Source of the DNA: Prototheca cutis | Lineage: Eukaryota; Chlorophyta; Trebouxiophyceae; Chlorellales; Chlorellaceae | Reading direction: 5' to 3' | Length of the DNA stretch: 64,000 bases | NCBI GenBank assembly: GCA_002897115.2 | Contig: BCIH01000005.1 | Coordinates: forward strand, 659,786-723,785 | Shown here: piece by piece, positions 12,613 through 25,377 of the stretch | Layout: each line of letters starts with the position of its first letter | Position numbering within the stretch: position 1 is the stretch's first letter | Program-made: the position numbers and the translations under genes | Notes under the pieces: model-generated | Databases searched by the model: none | Seen by the model: only the letters and a program-made list of their open reading frames with translations | What the model was told of the DNA's origin: nothing

Positions 12613-14737
12613 ATGACGGTGGCCGAGGTTCCGCTGAATGACTGGAGGCGCAAGGATTTCCCGGCACACCGACGAAAGGTTGGACTGTGGCGTGGTTCAT
12701 GATTGATCATGATCCTGCGCTGATCGTGGGGCGCCGGGCTTGGGCTTACATGCCCGATGAAGGGCAGGCCTCTGCTCCTGCAGGGGGTGCATGCCCACCA
12801 GACCCGATCCTGCTTCCGCACCCCCAGGTTTTCTGCGTGGGATGGAACGAGGACGGCCGGAGACTGGCCACAGGGTCGCATGATGAGACCATCCGAACAT
12901 TCTCCTGCGACAGCTCCACAAACGTACGTGGGGGTGGGCGGGCGTGTTGGTGATCCGGCCGCGGTTCTAGAACTGAACTCTGCTGTGTGCCAACGGTGTT
13001 CATGGTGAAGTGTGTGCTGCTCCTGTGCTGTCCGGTGTGCAGCTGCGGCAGGAAACCGAGCTGAGGGGCCACCAGGAGGCCGTGTCCCGGTTGGCATGGC
13101 ACCCAACCCACCCAGATCGCCTGGCATCCCTGGGGCAAATGTCGGAGAGCTGTGTCAGGTGCGAGACTGAATTAGGCTTGGACATGTCGGGGAATCGCTG
13201 TTATGCGTGACAGGACCATAGTGGCAGGTGGTCTTGTGCTGTGCTGAGTTTCCCACGGATGAGCACAACTGGGCACTGGCTGTCGAACCGTGACGTAAAC
13301 CACCGCCACTGCCTGCCAATGTCTGAAGGTTTTGGGACACACGGAGCGGGAAGAACACCGCTACCCTGTCCACCCCCGGGATCAATCTGTCCATGTCCTG
13401 GTCCCACGACGCGCAATACATGGCAGTGGTGCGCGATGGGTCTTCCGCTGTTGTGTGGGCATGTGAATGCTTGGTGAGGTTGCTAGGATGGGGATGTCCG
13501 AGCGGCCAGAGCTGCCTCTTGGGCTGAGACCATAGGATTTTGCGTCTCGGAGAACAGCACGCCCCTGGCTGCTCTCACATTGCTTCAACGTTCGAGATTT
13601 CCACCTATTCTTAAAAATAAGAACAACCTGGACGATGTGCTGGCGGTGCTGGATTTGCGACGGATGAAAGTCCTGGCCAAGAAAGCCTTCAAGCGACAGG
13701 TGGCAGAATGGGCAGTGGTTTGGCTGTGAAGCCGGATGGGGAGGGAGGGATTGGCATGCTGCAGCTGTGTGGAAGCACAGGCAGGGCCTTGTGGGGCGCT
13801 GAGCACGGCGACTTCAGAGTACGGCCCAGCCTCGAATCGCCCCACACCGTTTGGGTTTGCAGATTTCTGAGGTGGCATTCGGCAAAAACTCTCAAGTTCT
13901 GTATGCCGCCAACCAAGATGGAGAAGTGGAGGTGCGTCTCGTTTGTGTGAACCCCCCTTTGGACATGTCTCGTTTGGAATTCGGAAGACTCGTTGTCTTG
14001 CCAGGTCATGCTGTGCACAGGCACGGATGCTGTCCCATGTGTCCCTTGGGCCTCCTCCGAGCCCAGAAAATTAACAAGTCATGCAGGTGCTGTCCTTCCC
14101 CGACTTGAAGCGGGTCAGCACGATGAAGGGCCACGTCTCACGCGTGTCGTGCCTGGCACAGACCCTGGATCAAACGCTGGTGGCAACGGGAGGCATGGAT
14201 GCCGTGGCAGGGCTGTGGGACGCCGAAGACGGCATTTGCACCAGGACATTCTACCAGCAAGAGCACCCTATCCGAGCGCTGGGGTGCGCTGTTCGGGGCG
14301 GTCTGGAAGAGGCTCTGCACAGGCGGGGCTGGTTAGATGCTCTGAGCTGGGTTTGGCCCCTTGCCTGTTGTCGTGGGAACAGGGGGAGTGGGATGCGGCT
14401 CAAAGCGGCATGACCAGGCACTCGGGGATGTGCCCTTTTGCCCTCCGTGTTCATTGCCACCTGACACTGCCCCGTCCACCGAATATGTCACTGCAGCTTC
14501 AGCCACGACGGGTGTTATCTGGGTGTGGCAAGCGAAGAACCCTGCCTGGAGCTGTTCTGCGTCGCCACAGGAGCAGCGCTGGGCCGTTCACCGCTGCGGG
14601 CTTGCCCTGCCGATCTGGCCTGGAACCCCCGCCGCCACTGTCTGGCCATGCCGGGACCCGCCAGCCGTGATGGTGCCGGGAACGAACAAGGCATCGTGGA
14701 CCTGCGATGGCTGCCGCCGGGGGCGACAGAACAATAG
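12613..14737 (+). CDS. THOC3: THO complex subunit 3 (WD40 protein THOC3/TEX1)
   Basis: WD40 subunit of the nuclear THO/TREX complex, which couples transcription to mRNA export. ATG 12613 opens exon 1 (to 12678). Then come 12828-12923 (VFCVGWNEDGRRLATGSHDE), an exon from 13043 (LRGHQEAVSRLAWHPTHPD), an exon near 13340-13430 (TPGINLSMSWSHDAQYMAV), and exons with NLDDVLAVLDLRRMKVLAKK, ISEVAFGKNSQVLYAANQDG, VLSFPDLKRVSTMKGHVSR, VATGGMDAVAGLWDAEDG and GFSHDGCYLGVASEEPCLEL, ending LRWLPPGATEQ. The order of beta-propeller blades follows THOC3, including the segment where the family reads WNP and the C-terminal EGVFR-like blade (here QGIVDLRW). The exon between 13090 and 13170 is less certain, because the expected SGDKTVR blade motif is not obvious. 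Many introns are small. Confidence 0.88.
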
Positions 14738-14758
14738 AAGAACTGTTGGCGGTGGTGG

Positions 14759-14793
<35 letters not shown>

Positions 14794-15199
14794 GCTGAGT
14801 GGTGCCATGCAAGGAGGCTGCGGTGCTGGGCGCCATAGAGGCAGCGGGCTTCACCTGAAGCACATGGAGGAAGCCATATTCTCTTGATGATTTATCTTAC
14901 ATCACTGCCCATGTCCACGGAGCTGAGCTGTGAAATGACTCATTTCAAAGAGAAACAGCCTCTGGCATCATTGGAAGCGCCAGTTTACCTTGGTCGCATG
15001 GCAATTGGGGTAACAACGCCACCTCAACCAGAGGGTGCCCTGAACCCCCCAATTTGACCCTGTGGCGTGGTTTCAAAAACTGTCCCCTCTGTCTTCGTGC
15101 CCGCGCACACAAGCTCGAGCACGAGACAAAGGCCCATCCCCTCTAGAAGATAGCACATTTTCATAAGAGAATAGGCAAGACACTTTGGCACTGCTGATC
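14738..15199. repeat. Intergenic stretch with 32-base G homopolymer
   Basis: About 460 bases after THOC3. Positions 14761-14792 are an uninterrupted run of 32 G, just downstream of the stop codon and so probably in the 3' UTR. The rest shows no gene. The length of the run is probably an assembly estimate. Confidence 0.7.
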
Positions 15200-18100
15200 A
15201 TGGCATCGGACTTTCAGTTTTTCTCGAGCCCGGGCAAGGAGGGCGCTCCTGTCCAGCCCGAGGCCATGACGCCCGCGGCGGACCTGATCCAGAAGTGGGG
15301 CTCCAAGACCGATCGCATAAGTATTTCCGCGCTGTCGACACCCGGGGAGCAGCTCATTGGGGCCAAGGTTTGTTCGAGGGAGCGTGGGGGCGGCTGATGC
15401 TCGGGTGCCGTCATCACCTTCTGGGACACACTCACCGATCAGCAGTCGATGTGGTCGGAGCCGCGCGATGCCACTCATATGATGTCTGCCAAACGCAAAC
15501 CACGATGCTGCAGACCCTTTTTTCGTCGCCCCAGCCTACGCCGACTGGTTGCGATCGGGAGGATGCTCTGCGGGCTGTCGAGAACAGGCTGGAGGCCAAG
15601 CTGCGTGCCGAGCGGGAGCAGCACAACGCAGGTTGGTGTGAAATGCATGGCAGGGTGAGGATAGGTGCTGCCCATGATGTTGGTGTCATGATACACTGCT
15701 GAGAGATTTCGGCCTTGCTGCTGACACCTTGCTGACAAGATGTTCCTGTCTCTGGTGTAGTGGAAGCTGCCCTGGATGGCGGAGCTGCTCCTGCTGAGGG
15801 AGCCCAGGTAGGCGAGTGCACTTGCGTGGGAGACATGTCGGTGGGGAGACATGCGGGGCTTTGATCTTCTTCTATTTTTTGATTCCATGGATTTGCGTCT
15901 ACAATGCTGCTGCTTCGACCCATCGCTTCACTGGCGCCTAGAGGCGCAGGTGTCCAGGCAAAAGAAATCCACGCCGATCATCCGTTCTATCAACCAAATC
16001 CCCCTAATGTCTCCGCCAACTTCCAACAACAACAGACCTCACGCCAGCAGGAGGAGCTGGCCCGCCGCGGGGAGCGGGTGGCGGCGCTGGAGTCGAAGCT
16101 GGTCCGCACCCGGCGCACGATTGCGGATCTGCGTGCCTCGCAGCAGCGCCTGCACGGCGCGCACGATGCCGTTGACGGTCTGACGGAGCAGCTTGAGCGC
16201 GAGGAGAAGAAGCAGGGCAGTGCTGGTGCCTCGCGCCGTGCTTCGGTGGAAGGTCTGCGTCGCGAACTGAACGAGGCTCTGGGAGTCATGGCCGCGGCCT
16301 CTCGTCGTGTGGAGCAGATGGAGGCCATCGCTGACCTGCTGGTGGGGCAGCTGGCAGAGCGCGAGGGACAGCTGTCTGCGGTGCAGGAGGAGGCGGCACG
16401 TGAACGCGATGCCCACGCCCAGCAGGCAAGCGGAATTGATCCTCTTGTGTATGGGCGGGAGTGTTTGCTTGGTTGGTTACTCATTCCTGTGGTGAAGTCT
16501 GGAGGAAAGAGGGACTGATTGTGCAAAAATTCTCCCCTCATATTCACTGTTTCCAAACAATCGTCAGGTGCACGAGCTGCATGCTGAGCGGGATTCCCTG
16601 GCTGCTGAGGCCGAGCAGGCCCGCAGCCGTCTGGCCGAGCTCCAGGCGCACGACGCTGAACTCCAGTGCGTTTTAGTGGAGGGCCGGTGACTGTTGGGTT
16701 GCTTGCTTGGGTTGGTGGTGGCATGTTTGTATAGCGCGAGAATGCGGTGCGATGGGATGCATGGGGAAGGAAGGGCTCTAGCTGTGATGGTGCATGTATT
16801 TATCTCACCGGCGTGGCCATCCCAAACCTTCCCCACCCATACCTGAACACGGTTCCCACGACCCTGCAAATTACCCAATGCATAGAGCACGGTACGAGGA
16901 AGCGGCGGCGGCCGCCGCCAGCCTGGGCGACGAGCTGCGGGCCACGGAGGAGCGGCGGGCGCAGGAGGCTGAGCAGGAGCGCGTGAGCCTGGCCAAGGCC
17001 CGGGAAGAAGCCCATCGTGCGCAGCGTGAGGCTGTCGAGGCCCTGCGGATCAAGGAGGAGGAGCTGGCCGATGCCCTGGAGCGTGTCAGGGTGTGCTGGT
17101 TGGTCGGTGGCGGGGGGAATGGGTGTGTCTTGGGGCTGCCAAGAGGGAATGCTGAACACATGCGGGTCGGGCTGGGTGTGTATTGGGATTGGTAGCCACC
17201 ACCACCACTGGCGTTTGTCAGCTGCTCGAACAAAACGAAAATTTCCGGGCTTGCCCCTTTGACACTCACACACCGATACATGTTTGACTGTTGCAGGTGG
17301 GCACGCCCAAGGGCCAGGGGGCCAAGATCGTGCTTCCCATGGCCCTCAAGCGCATCAGGTATGTGTGCGTTGTCATGGTGGTTGTTTGCTAGGGTTCAGG
17401 CCACACTCCGACGCCTGCATCTCCGCAGCACTGTTGTGTGGCTGTCGACTGACAGCATGTGGCATGCCACGGACAACTGACACTGCCTGCTCTCAAGAGG
17501 CGAGGTCAGTCTTCACATGGCTCAAGTTTGATCAGACCACCCCAAACCCAAGCTTGATCAACACACACACACACACACACAGGGAGACGCAGGGGCAGCT
17601 GGCCGAGGAAAGCCACCGGCGGATGGACGCCGAGGGCGCGGCAGCTCGCGTGGCCGCGGAGCGGGACGAGGCCATCCGGTCGCTAGAGGAGCGACTGGCG
17701 TCTCAGGAGCGCGAGGCCGCGCAGGCCGCCGCGGAAAAGCACGCGTCGCTGGAGAGCCTGGTGCGTGCGACGGCTGCGGCGACGGCCGCTGCGGCGGGCA
17801 AGGCCGAGGAGCTACGTGAAGCCACGCGTCACGCAGAGGCCCTGCGTGCCGGGGTGGCGGCTGCGACTGCTCGTGTGGCAGAGTTGGAGCGAGCACTGGC
17901 GGTTCGCGGCGAAGAATGCGCGGCATTGGCACGCACGGTGGCCGAGCTGGAGGCGTTGTCGGCCGGCGCAGAAGCTGCGCTGACGGCCCAGGCCACAGAG
18001 TTGGGAATCGCGGCCGAGCGCGAGCGTGAGGCCGTCGCGGCCCTGGAGACGCGCCTGATGTTGTCTAAAGGGGAAGTAGAAAGGGTGGAAGCCCGGCTGG

Positions 18101-21100
18101 CCGAGGCTTTGAGGTCATGTGAGCGCGCCGAGGGAGCTGCGCGTGAAGCCGGGGAGAAAGTGACGGAGCTTGAACAGCATGCGGCGGCCGCAGAGGCTGC
18201 AAGCCGTGAGCTGTCGAGCAAGCTGGACACGGCAACCGCTCGTGCCGATGTGGCCGAGGCAGAATCCCAAAACCTAAAGGCCAAGCTGGCCGGTCGCGAG
18301 TTGCAGGTGGAGAGCCTGCAGTCTGAGCTGGCAGAGGCAGAGGCGGAGACGGAGCGTGCCAGGACGCAGGGCACGCCGGGGGGCGAGGGCGCCAAGCGTC
18401 TGTCTGCCGCCGCGCTGTCCCGCGTGCGTGAGCTGATGGCACGCTGCACTGAGCTGGAGGCCCAGCGTGACGAGGCCGCGCGGGGGGAGGGAGCTGCTAG
18501 GGATGAGGCTGCCCGCTGTGCCGCCGAGCTCGAGGCCGCCACGGAGCGCCTTGCTGTTATCGGGGTGGAAGCCCAGCAGGTGTTCATTGTTGCAGGAGGG
18601 GGAGGTGGTCTTGGTGATGGTGTGCTGTGTGTGAGGGGCCATGCTCTATTCTTCTGGGGGGATGTGTAGAGCAGCAATGCCCAGGGCCTGCAAGCCCCCA
18701 CGTATTGCATCATTGGAACCTTAAAAAAAGACAAACTCCCCACCAAAGGCCTGAAACCCCCATCCCAAAACAATTAACCCAACCCCAACCATGGACCAAC
18801 AGGCTCGTGAGATGGCCGAGGCGCTCAAGGCCAAAAATGTTGATCTGGAAAAGGCCATCGCTGCGGCCTCGGCAGAAAGGGACGCCGTTGCCAACCAGCT
18901 GTCAACTGCAGAGACTGCGCTGGCTGCGTCTCGGACCGCGCTGACCGAGTGCGAGACACAGCTCGCCGCCCGCGAGGCCGAGCTGGAGACTGCCAGCCAC
19001 CAGGCCGGCGAGGCGCGGCGCGAGGCAGCCGCAGGGGAGGCAGCCGCCGCGGCTCGGCTGGCGACCGAGTTGGAGGCTGCGGCGGGGCGTGAAACCGCGG
19101 CCCGCGAGGCTGGCATGGCTGAAGCCGCCGCAGACCTTGAGCGTGTGCAGGCTCGTTCGACCGAGTTGGAGCTCGAGGTGGCAAGTCTTCGTGACACGGT
19201 GGCGCACCTGGGTGAAGCCTTTCACGAGGCCGACACCGCTCGTGCTGGGACCGAGCTCAAGTATCAGGTCTGGTTTCTGTGTTTCTTTGGGGGGGAGTTG
19301 CGCTTGTTACTGGGGATTGGGGTTGACATGAACCGGCCCGAAACCCTCTGGCCCCAGACACTTTCCCCCATTCTACAACAACCGTATGCAGGAAATGGAG
19401 CGCCGGCTGTGTGCGGCATTGGACGATGCCCGGCGCGAGGTGGAGGATGCCAAGGGTCAGGCGGCTGCAAGCGCCGAGGCAGAGCAGCAGCGTGGCGACG
19501 AGGCGGCCAAGGCAGCGGAGGAGCAGGCCCAGCATGTTAGGTCAGTGAGTTGCTGTTTGTATGTGTGGCCGCATCGGGATGGCAAGCACTGAGACGCCCG
19601 TAGAGGCAATGCCCAGTGGAGGTTCGTGTGAGACAGGGGGGTTGACATGCTGCGCAAGACCGACACGCCCGCACGTCAGCGCCGGCATTGTAGCCAGACA
19701 CAGAGCGCCCACAACTCAGCGCTGCCCAAACATCACAGGGAGCTGCGTGGCCAGCTGGATGCTCTGCAAGCCCGGGGCGAGGAAGAGAGCGTGGCGCGCG
19801 CTGCCGCCGAGTCGCATCTCCAGGTGCAGAGGCCGTTCGGGGGTTTTCATTCTTTTCCAAAACCAAAGGAGACCCGCAGTGACTGATACAGGAGGGGGCT
19901 GTGTCGTGATGCAGGGAATTGCAGTGCAGCATGGGGATGCAATCGTGCCTTGACAATTACCAGAGGAAAACCGTACTCGCTCACCATACCACCACACCCA
20001 TTTGAACTCATGCTGCAGGAGCTGGAGGCTGCCCTGGTGGCGGCGAGGGAAGAAGCCGGCCGGAACCTGGACCGGGCACATGACGCAGAGGCGGCAGCGG
20101 CAACGGCGACGGCTGCCGCGGCGGCGGCGGCGGAGGACACCAGCCTCGTCTCCCGCGAGCTCAAGGCAAGCGAGGAGGCATGGGCTGGGCCCTTCATTCT
20201 TGGGCTCCGTTTCTTTCTGGCCTGCATGCTGGGGGTCAGCTTCATCCCACGTGGGCTCATTGGGGCGGGCATGGGTGGGCGCCCGTCGCCGCCGGCATGA
20301 GAAGACTCGCATCTGAGCTGCTTGCATGAAGCCGCTCAGATGATGTTACCTTCTTCTTGTCATGCCATTAGCATGGTGCATGCTCTTTTGCCCAGCTGCT
20401 AATACGCATGACGCGCCACAGAATATCTGTGTGCTTTTGTGGTGCCTTTTTCCCCCATTCCGCTCGGTCAGCCGCAGCGTTTGCATGCCCATCTGTCCTG
20501 GGTCTTCTTCCCAACACTCTGGCCGCTGTGTGTGAGGCACCATGTCCCCGTTCCTCTCTCAGTCTGGCCGCCTTGCTTTGGACGCGACACTCCTTTGCCG
20601 AAAACGGAGCAGCGCTGTAACGCTTGTTTCCACCCAGACTCCGTGAAAAAGTAGGTACCCATCCCTCACGACACCGCGCACCTGCATGCACCGCAGGCTC
20701 AGGTGGTGGAGTTGGAGGAGCGGGTGCAGCAGTTGGCACGTGGGGAGCGGGAGGCTCGGCGTGATCGTGCTTTGGCACTGGAGATGTTGGAGGAAGCCAC
20801 CCAAGCCAAATGTCGAGGTGCCTTGGTTGCTGGTGGTGGTCATGGTGAGGGCCATGCGCTTGAGAGCAGCGCTCCAAGTGCTGAGGAGAGCACGATGGCC
20901 GCTGAACTCGCAGCAGTGAGGGTGCAGTTGGAGGAAAAGGAGGCGCTGCTGCGGGCTTCGGGCGAGGCGTTGCGCCTGCAGCGCGATGCGACGACGCTGA
21001 CGCAGCGTCTCGGAGACGAACGCGCCGCGGAGTTGCGGCGGGACCTCGAGGAGGCACGCAGAGCGACAGCCGCCGCCGAGGAGCGCGGCGCTGTGGCACA

Positions 21101-21710
21101 GGCCGCTGTGACCGCGGCCGACCGTGCACGGCGGCAGAATGCTGAGCTGGCGGCATCGTTTAGCAAGGCCCGATCGAAAGTGGAGGCCCTCCAGGTCCAA
21201 CTCAACGCGCTCAAGGCCGAAAAGGCTCTGGGCGCTGCACGGGCTGCTGCGGCTGAGGCTGCGGCTGGTGAGGGGGGGATGAAGACTGAGACGGGCGTTG
21301 TCGCTGGGGATGGGGTTCCAAAGGCCCAGTCTCGCCCAGTGACGGAGGTCATCGAGTCGCCACTGGCGACGGTGGCGCAGGTTACGACGGCAGCAGTCCC
21401 AGAGGTTGGGAACACTGGCACTGCGCAGGCGGCGGGTACTGCTGTGACCGGGGCTGCTGTGCCCGGACCAACCCCGGCGCCGCGGGCCAGGAGGGGCAAG
21501 AAGCACAGGGCCAAGGGCGGCAACAAGAAACATGCTGCTCCCGACAATATTGGGGAAGAGGTCGACAGCCACCCCGGCCCCGTGATGGACAGCCGACCTG
21601 CCGGCGCTGCTCCCAGGGAGCGGCTGTTCCATGGTGTGGCCTTGCTGGTTGTGGGAACCCTGCTGGCAGTGGGTGTGTCCCAGAGGCTGATGTCCGGGCT
21701 TTCTTTCTAA
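15200..21710 (+). CDS. Very long coiled-coil protein with C-terminal membrane anchor (golgin-like)
   Basis: ATG 15200 starts MASDFQFFSSPGKEG and a short globular leader to about 15368. Most of the rest is Ala/Glu/Arg/Leu heptad-rich coiled coil, spread over about ten further exons: near 15520-15610, 16030-16430, 16560-16670, 16890-17090, 17580-18580, 18790-19268, 19390-19540, 19740-19822, 20015-20166 and 20700-21710. The last exon turns into a basic Gly/Lys/Arg-rich linker and ends with a single hydrophobic segment (LFHGVALLVVGTLLAVGV) 10-12 residues from the stop. A long rod with a C-terminal tail anchor is typical of golgins such as golgin-84/giantin, but no golgin-specific motif was recognised, so another organelle tether is possible. 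Codon composition is very GC-rich throughout. Exon borders are approximate; the protein is likely well over 1000 residues. A CA repeat (17560-17581) lies in an intron. Confidence 0.7.
17560..17581. repeat. (CA)n microsatellite
   Basis: Eleven AC units directly before an exon of the coiled-coil gene, forming part of its 3' splice region (ends CACAG). Confidence 0.9.
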
Positions 21711-21968
21711 CAAGGATGTATACGTCGTTGTCGAGCGGACCAAATGAAGGGCCTCTTCTCTCCTTTGCCCCGATCCTTGCACATGTGAGAACAAATCTAC
21801 CCATTACGAACAATGAATCTGCTTTTCTGCATTGTTTTGAAAGGCCGCACATTACAGTCAGTCGCCGGTCAGCAGACTGTGCGGTCAATTGCACTGGTGG
21901 GGATGATTCAGGGGACGGCACCATGGGTGCTCAAATGGCCCGCCTGCAGTCGGGCCTTACCACCAAGT

Positions 21969-24966
21969 TCAGCTTTCCCGCCGCTCGTACACTTGCATGT
22001 ACGTCTCTGACAGAGCCACCATCTGTGGCAGCACATCCACCACTCGCAGATCCTGCATAGAGTGTGTGTGGTTGGTGGCGACAGAGATGTGTTCCCCTGG
22101 GGGAGGCGGGATATGGGGTCGCTCATGAACACAGCACCATGCCCAGGTGGTTTTGCAACCTTCAGACTGTCATGCCGCCACTAGGGGTCACCAACACCTC
22201 AACACCCACGCAATCTGCGCCATCCCCCGAACCAGGCTCACCTGGACTTCATACCAGGTGTTCTCCACCTTCCGGTGGATGTGCGCGCGCAGGGTGCCCT
22301 GTTCGTACTTTCCTTCGTGCACAATGTTGGCCAGAAGGTCATACTTTGCCACCGCCGCACCGCTGTTGCCCGGCTTGGCGACGGGTACTTCAAGCCCCTT
22401 GACGGGGAAGTTGACGATGGTGGGATTCTTCTCCCAGAAAAACTGGTTCTTCACAAAGCGTTTGACGTGCAGGACCAGGTACCGCGGCGCCCGTGTGACA
22501 CGGAAGGTGCGCCGCCCGCGCTGGATGTCATCCACCACCATCTCGCCTCCATATTTTTGAAGCAGTGTGTACATGGGCACCTGAGAGAATGGAGACACAT
22601 CGTGACGGTGGCGGAGGAGTGTGCAAGGTTCAGGCAGCGAAAGTGGACCACATGCGTGTGTGGCCTACTTTCCAGACAAATCCATTGCCTGCAAAGTAAT
22701 CACCCCAAAATTCCTGCAAAAACACTGGTCCTGTACCTGGGGGATGACGACCGTCTCCATGGCATCCTTGAACAGCGGGGCTGGTGGGAGGTCCAGACCC
22801 AGCATGAGGAAAGGCAGGCGCTCCGTGATGTCAGTCGCCCAGCCCTTGGCCTTGCCCGTACCAGCGAGGGTGGTGACCTCCAGCTCTCCCTGCCACGTTT
22901 ATTCGTTTGCATGCGAAGCGTTTTTGGGGTATTGAGGGGGGGCCCTGCAGGTGCTGGACCCCACCATTTACTCGTGCAATTTCCCACAACTGGTACTGCA
23001 ATTCTGCACCACCAGCCAAACACTCGCTGTCCGCCACCCCCCAACCGCCCGGTGCTACCTGGAAGCAGTCGGTGATGACGGAGCGGCGATGGCGCTTGCC
23101 GCCTGTCAACGCCAGGTGCAGCGAGTTGAGCAGCCACTGGAAAAAGTCAATGGCATCTCCTGTGGCATCGATGCTAAAGCGCTTGGCGCTGGCGGCAATG
23201 ACTGCCTGCATGAACTCGTGCGGCGAGACGTGGCCCTTGAAGGCCGTGGGCACCCAAACCTTGCGCACCAGCTGTCCAAACTCACGCACAAGCTGCGACT
23301 GACATGCCTCGTAATTCTTCGGCCGCAAGAAGAAGTCCCTGACAAAGTTAGGGTTTTCTTTCAAGGATTCAGCTTGTGGAATTGGGGGTTTTAGAAGGAG
23401 GTCTTAGGATCGGTGCCCATTTGCTCCACCCCAAATCGGGGGGGGGGGGGCGCTTGAGAGGCCCCGATCCCAGAGCCCTTCACCGCCGGCCCCCCGACAC
23501 ACCACACCCACCCATAACCAAGCCTTCCGGCACCTGATGGGTGGGACACGGATGAGTGCTTGGATGACAGCATTGGCGTAGTCGTTGGACTTCATGTTGT
23601 TCAAGCCGACCAGACCTGGCATGTATTCGGTGCCATCCAGGGCACGAGCCCAGGTCACTCGCGTGTCTAGCGTCTTGATCTCATCCTCTGCATCCATTTG
23701 GGGTGCTTGAGAGTGTGTCCAGTGGGATTCTGAAGCGCGTCTCATTGCATGCATTCAGGTGCCTGACGACATGTTGTTTGGGCAAGACTGGGCAGGCATG
23801 AGAAGCCGCTTGTGCTGCCTGTGCGAGCATGGACATCATGGCCAGGCCACGACATCGCTTATTCCCTTTGTCAAATTTCCACCCAGACAGCGATGCTGTT
23901 CCGTCGCCAGCCAGCTCGTACCGGAATAGTGCGGGTCCAGAATGTACTGAATGTCCGTCAAGGAACGGTCATGCACCTCGTACATGTCTGGCAGGCAGTA
24001 CACCTGTCGTGAATGGTGACATGGCAGTCGGATATTGAGCATGGGGTTCAGAGCTCTCTGTGAGCCTCCCTGCTGTTTTTCAGTCCCCATTCCCAGGTTT
24101 CACGCGCGCGCGCGAACGCACACACTGCAACTCAAAAAACAGCTCTTCGTTCACCTTGCCGTCGGCAATCTTAATAAACATGTGGTGCTTGGCTTCCAGG
24201 GCGTGCGTGTAGGCATGTGTGCTGGGGCCCCTCCCCTGCAGGATTGGCAGCAATGTAAGAGGCAGTGAGGGGATCAGTGTCCATCTATAGATTCAGGTCA
24301 CCCTGGCGTCCACCATTTCCGGGGACAGTCTGCTGAGCATCCTCAAATGCGCCAAGGGCCCCACCATGCCCCAAGCACTCTCAGACCCCATCCATCTCGT
24401 GTACCTGAAAATATTTGCCGCATACGAGGCAGGCATAGACATTGACGGGACTCAACGAGACGGAGCAGCACTTTTCGAAATCAAAGTCGAGGTTCTGCAT
24501 GCAGGTCGGAAGGAGGGGGAAGGAGGGCGTATGAGGAGGACACTGTAGGAAAATTATTTGGCATGTGTACCTTAGCAGCATTACTCAAGCGGCACCCTAG
24601 CTTCCGTGCAAAACAGCAGAAGGCACTGCAGGCAGCCCTCCATGTGAGTGCGTGCGTGGCCCTACTCATGAGCGCAGGCAGTATGACTGCACCCAAGATC
24701 AACAACCCACCCCCACGTACCTGTCTGCTAATGGTGTCCAAGTAGGGACACTCTGCTCCTACCCTGACGGAAGAGCTCATGCGGAAACTCTTCTGCAGAG
24801 GCTTGTCATCGTCGTCGTCATCGGGCTCAGACCTCCCTGCCGTGCTGCCCGGCTCTGCACGTTGGGGTCTGGCGGAGCGCTCCGTTGTCGGCATGCTGAC
24901 AGATGTATCGTCGCCATCGGTGCTTGGGCCGGCATCCATGCCTTCCTCTTCCCTTGCACGCTTCAT
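21969..24966 (-). CDS. USP39: USP39/Sad1 homologue, U4/U6.U5 tri-snRNP protein 2 (inactive USP)
   Basis: Splicing factor with a ubiquitin-binding zinc finger and a degenerate ubiquitin-protease fold; it helps keep the tri-snRNP assembled. ATG 24966 begins MKRAREEEGMDAG, an acidic disordered leader. Next, the ZnF-UBP: AECPYLDTISRQ, FDFEKCCSVSLSPVNVYACL, VCGKYFQ, then GRGPSTHAYTHALEAKHHMF and YCLPDMYEV. The USP fold follows: GLVGLNNMKSNDYANAVIQA, SPHEFMQAVIAASAKRFSI, DAIDFFQWLLNSLH, then exon 22580-22242 (GGEMVVDDIQRGRR, LVLHVKRFVKNQFFWEKNP, ANIVHEGKYEQG) and last exon 22052-21969 (DVLPQMVALSETYMQVYE). The catalytic Cys position reads Asp (SNDYAN), and the usual GHY motif around the catalytic His is absent, as in USP39 elsewhere. 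An intron has a G-run near 23439. It converges on the coiled-coil gene with 258 bases between the stops. Confidence 0.92.
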
Positions 24967-25377
24967 CGGTGCTGGTATCCTCCGGAAGGTGCTCGCCCTC
25001 CTTCGGCTCCCGCTTTCCCTTTCTACTTGCCAGGACCACGCAGTGGCATTGCGACGTAATCGTAATATAAAAAATGTGGCAGAGCATTTAGACACGTTGA
25101 GGGTAGTTTGAGAGTGATCTCGATTGTCGAATTCTCGAAGTGCGAGCCACCACGGCCGTGCTGCATCTTCCGGCCATGGCCCCCAACCTTCCAACTGTTG
25201 GTCACACGGGAGGCAAGCCGTCTCAACGGTCAGGTCACATGCTCTTGCTCGCACTCAACTGAAGGTATTGCCCATGTCAATCAAGCCTACTCCCCGCAAA
25301 CGCAGGCAAGTGTAAATAAGAGAGGAGCCTCTTCGCCAAGCACAGTCAATGTCCACGATGCAAGAGATGTCGGCGGC

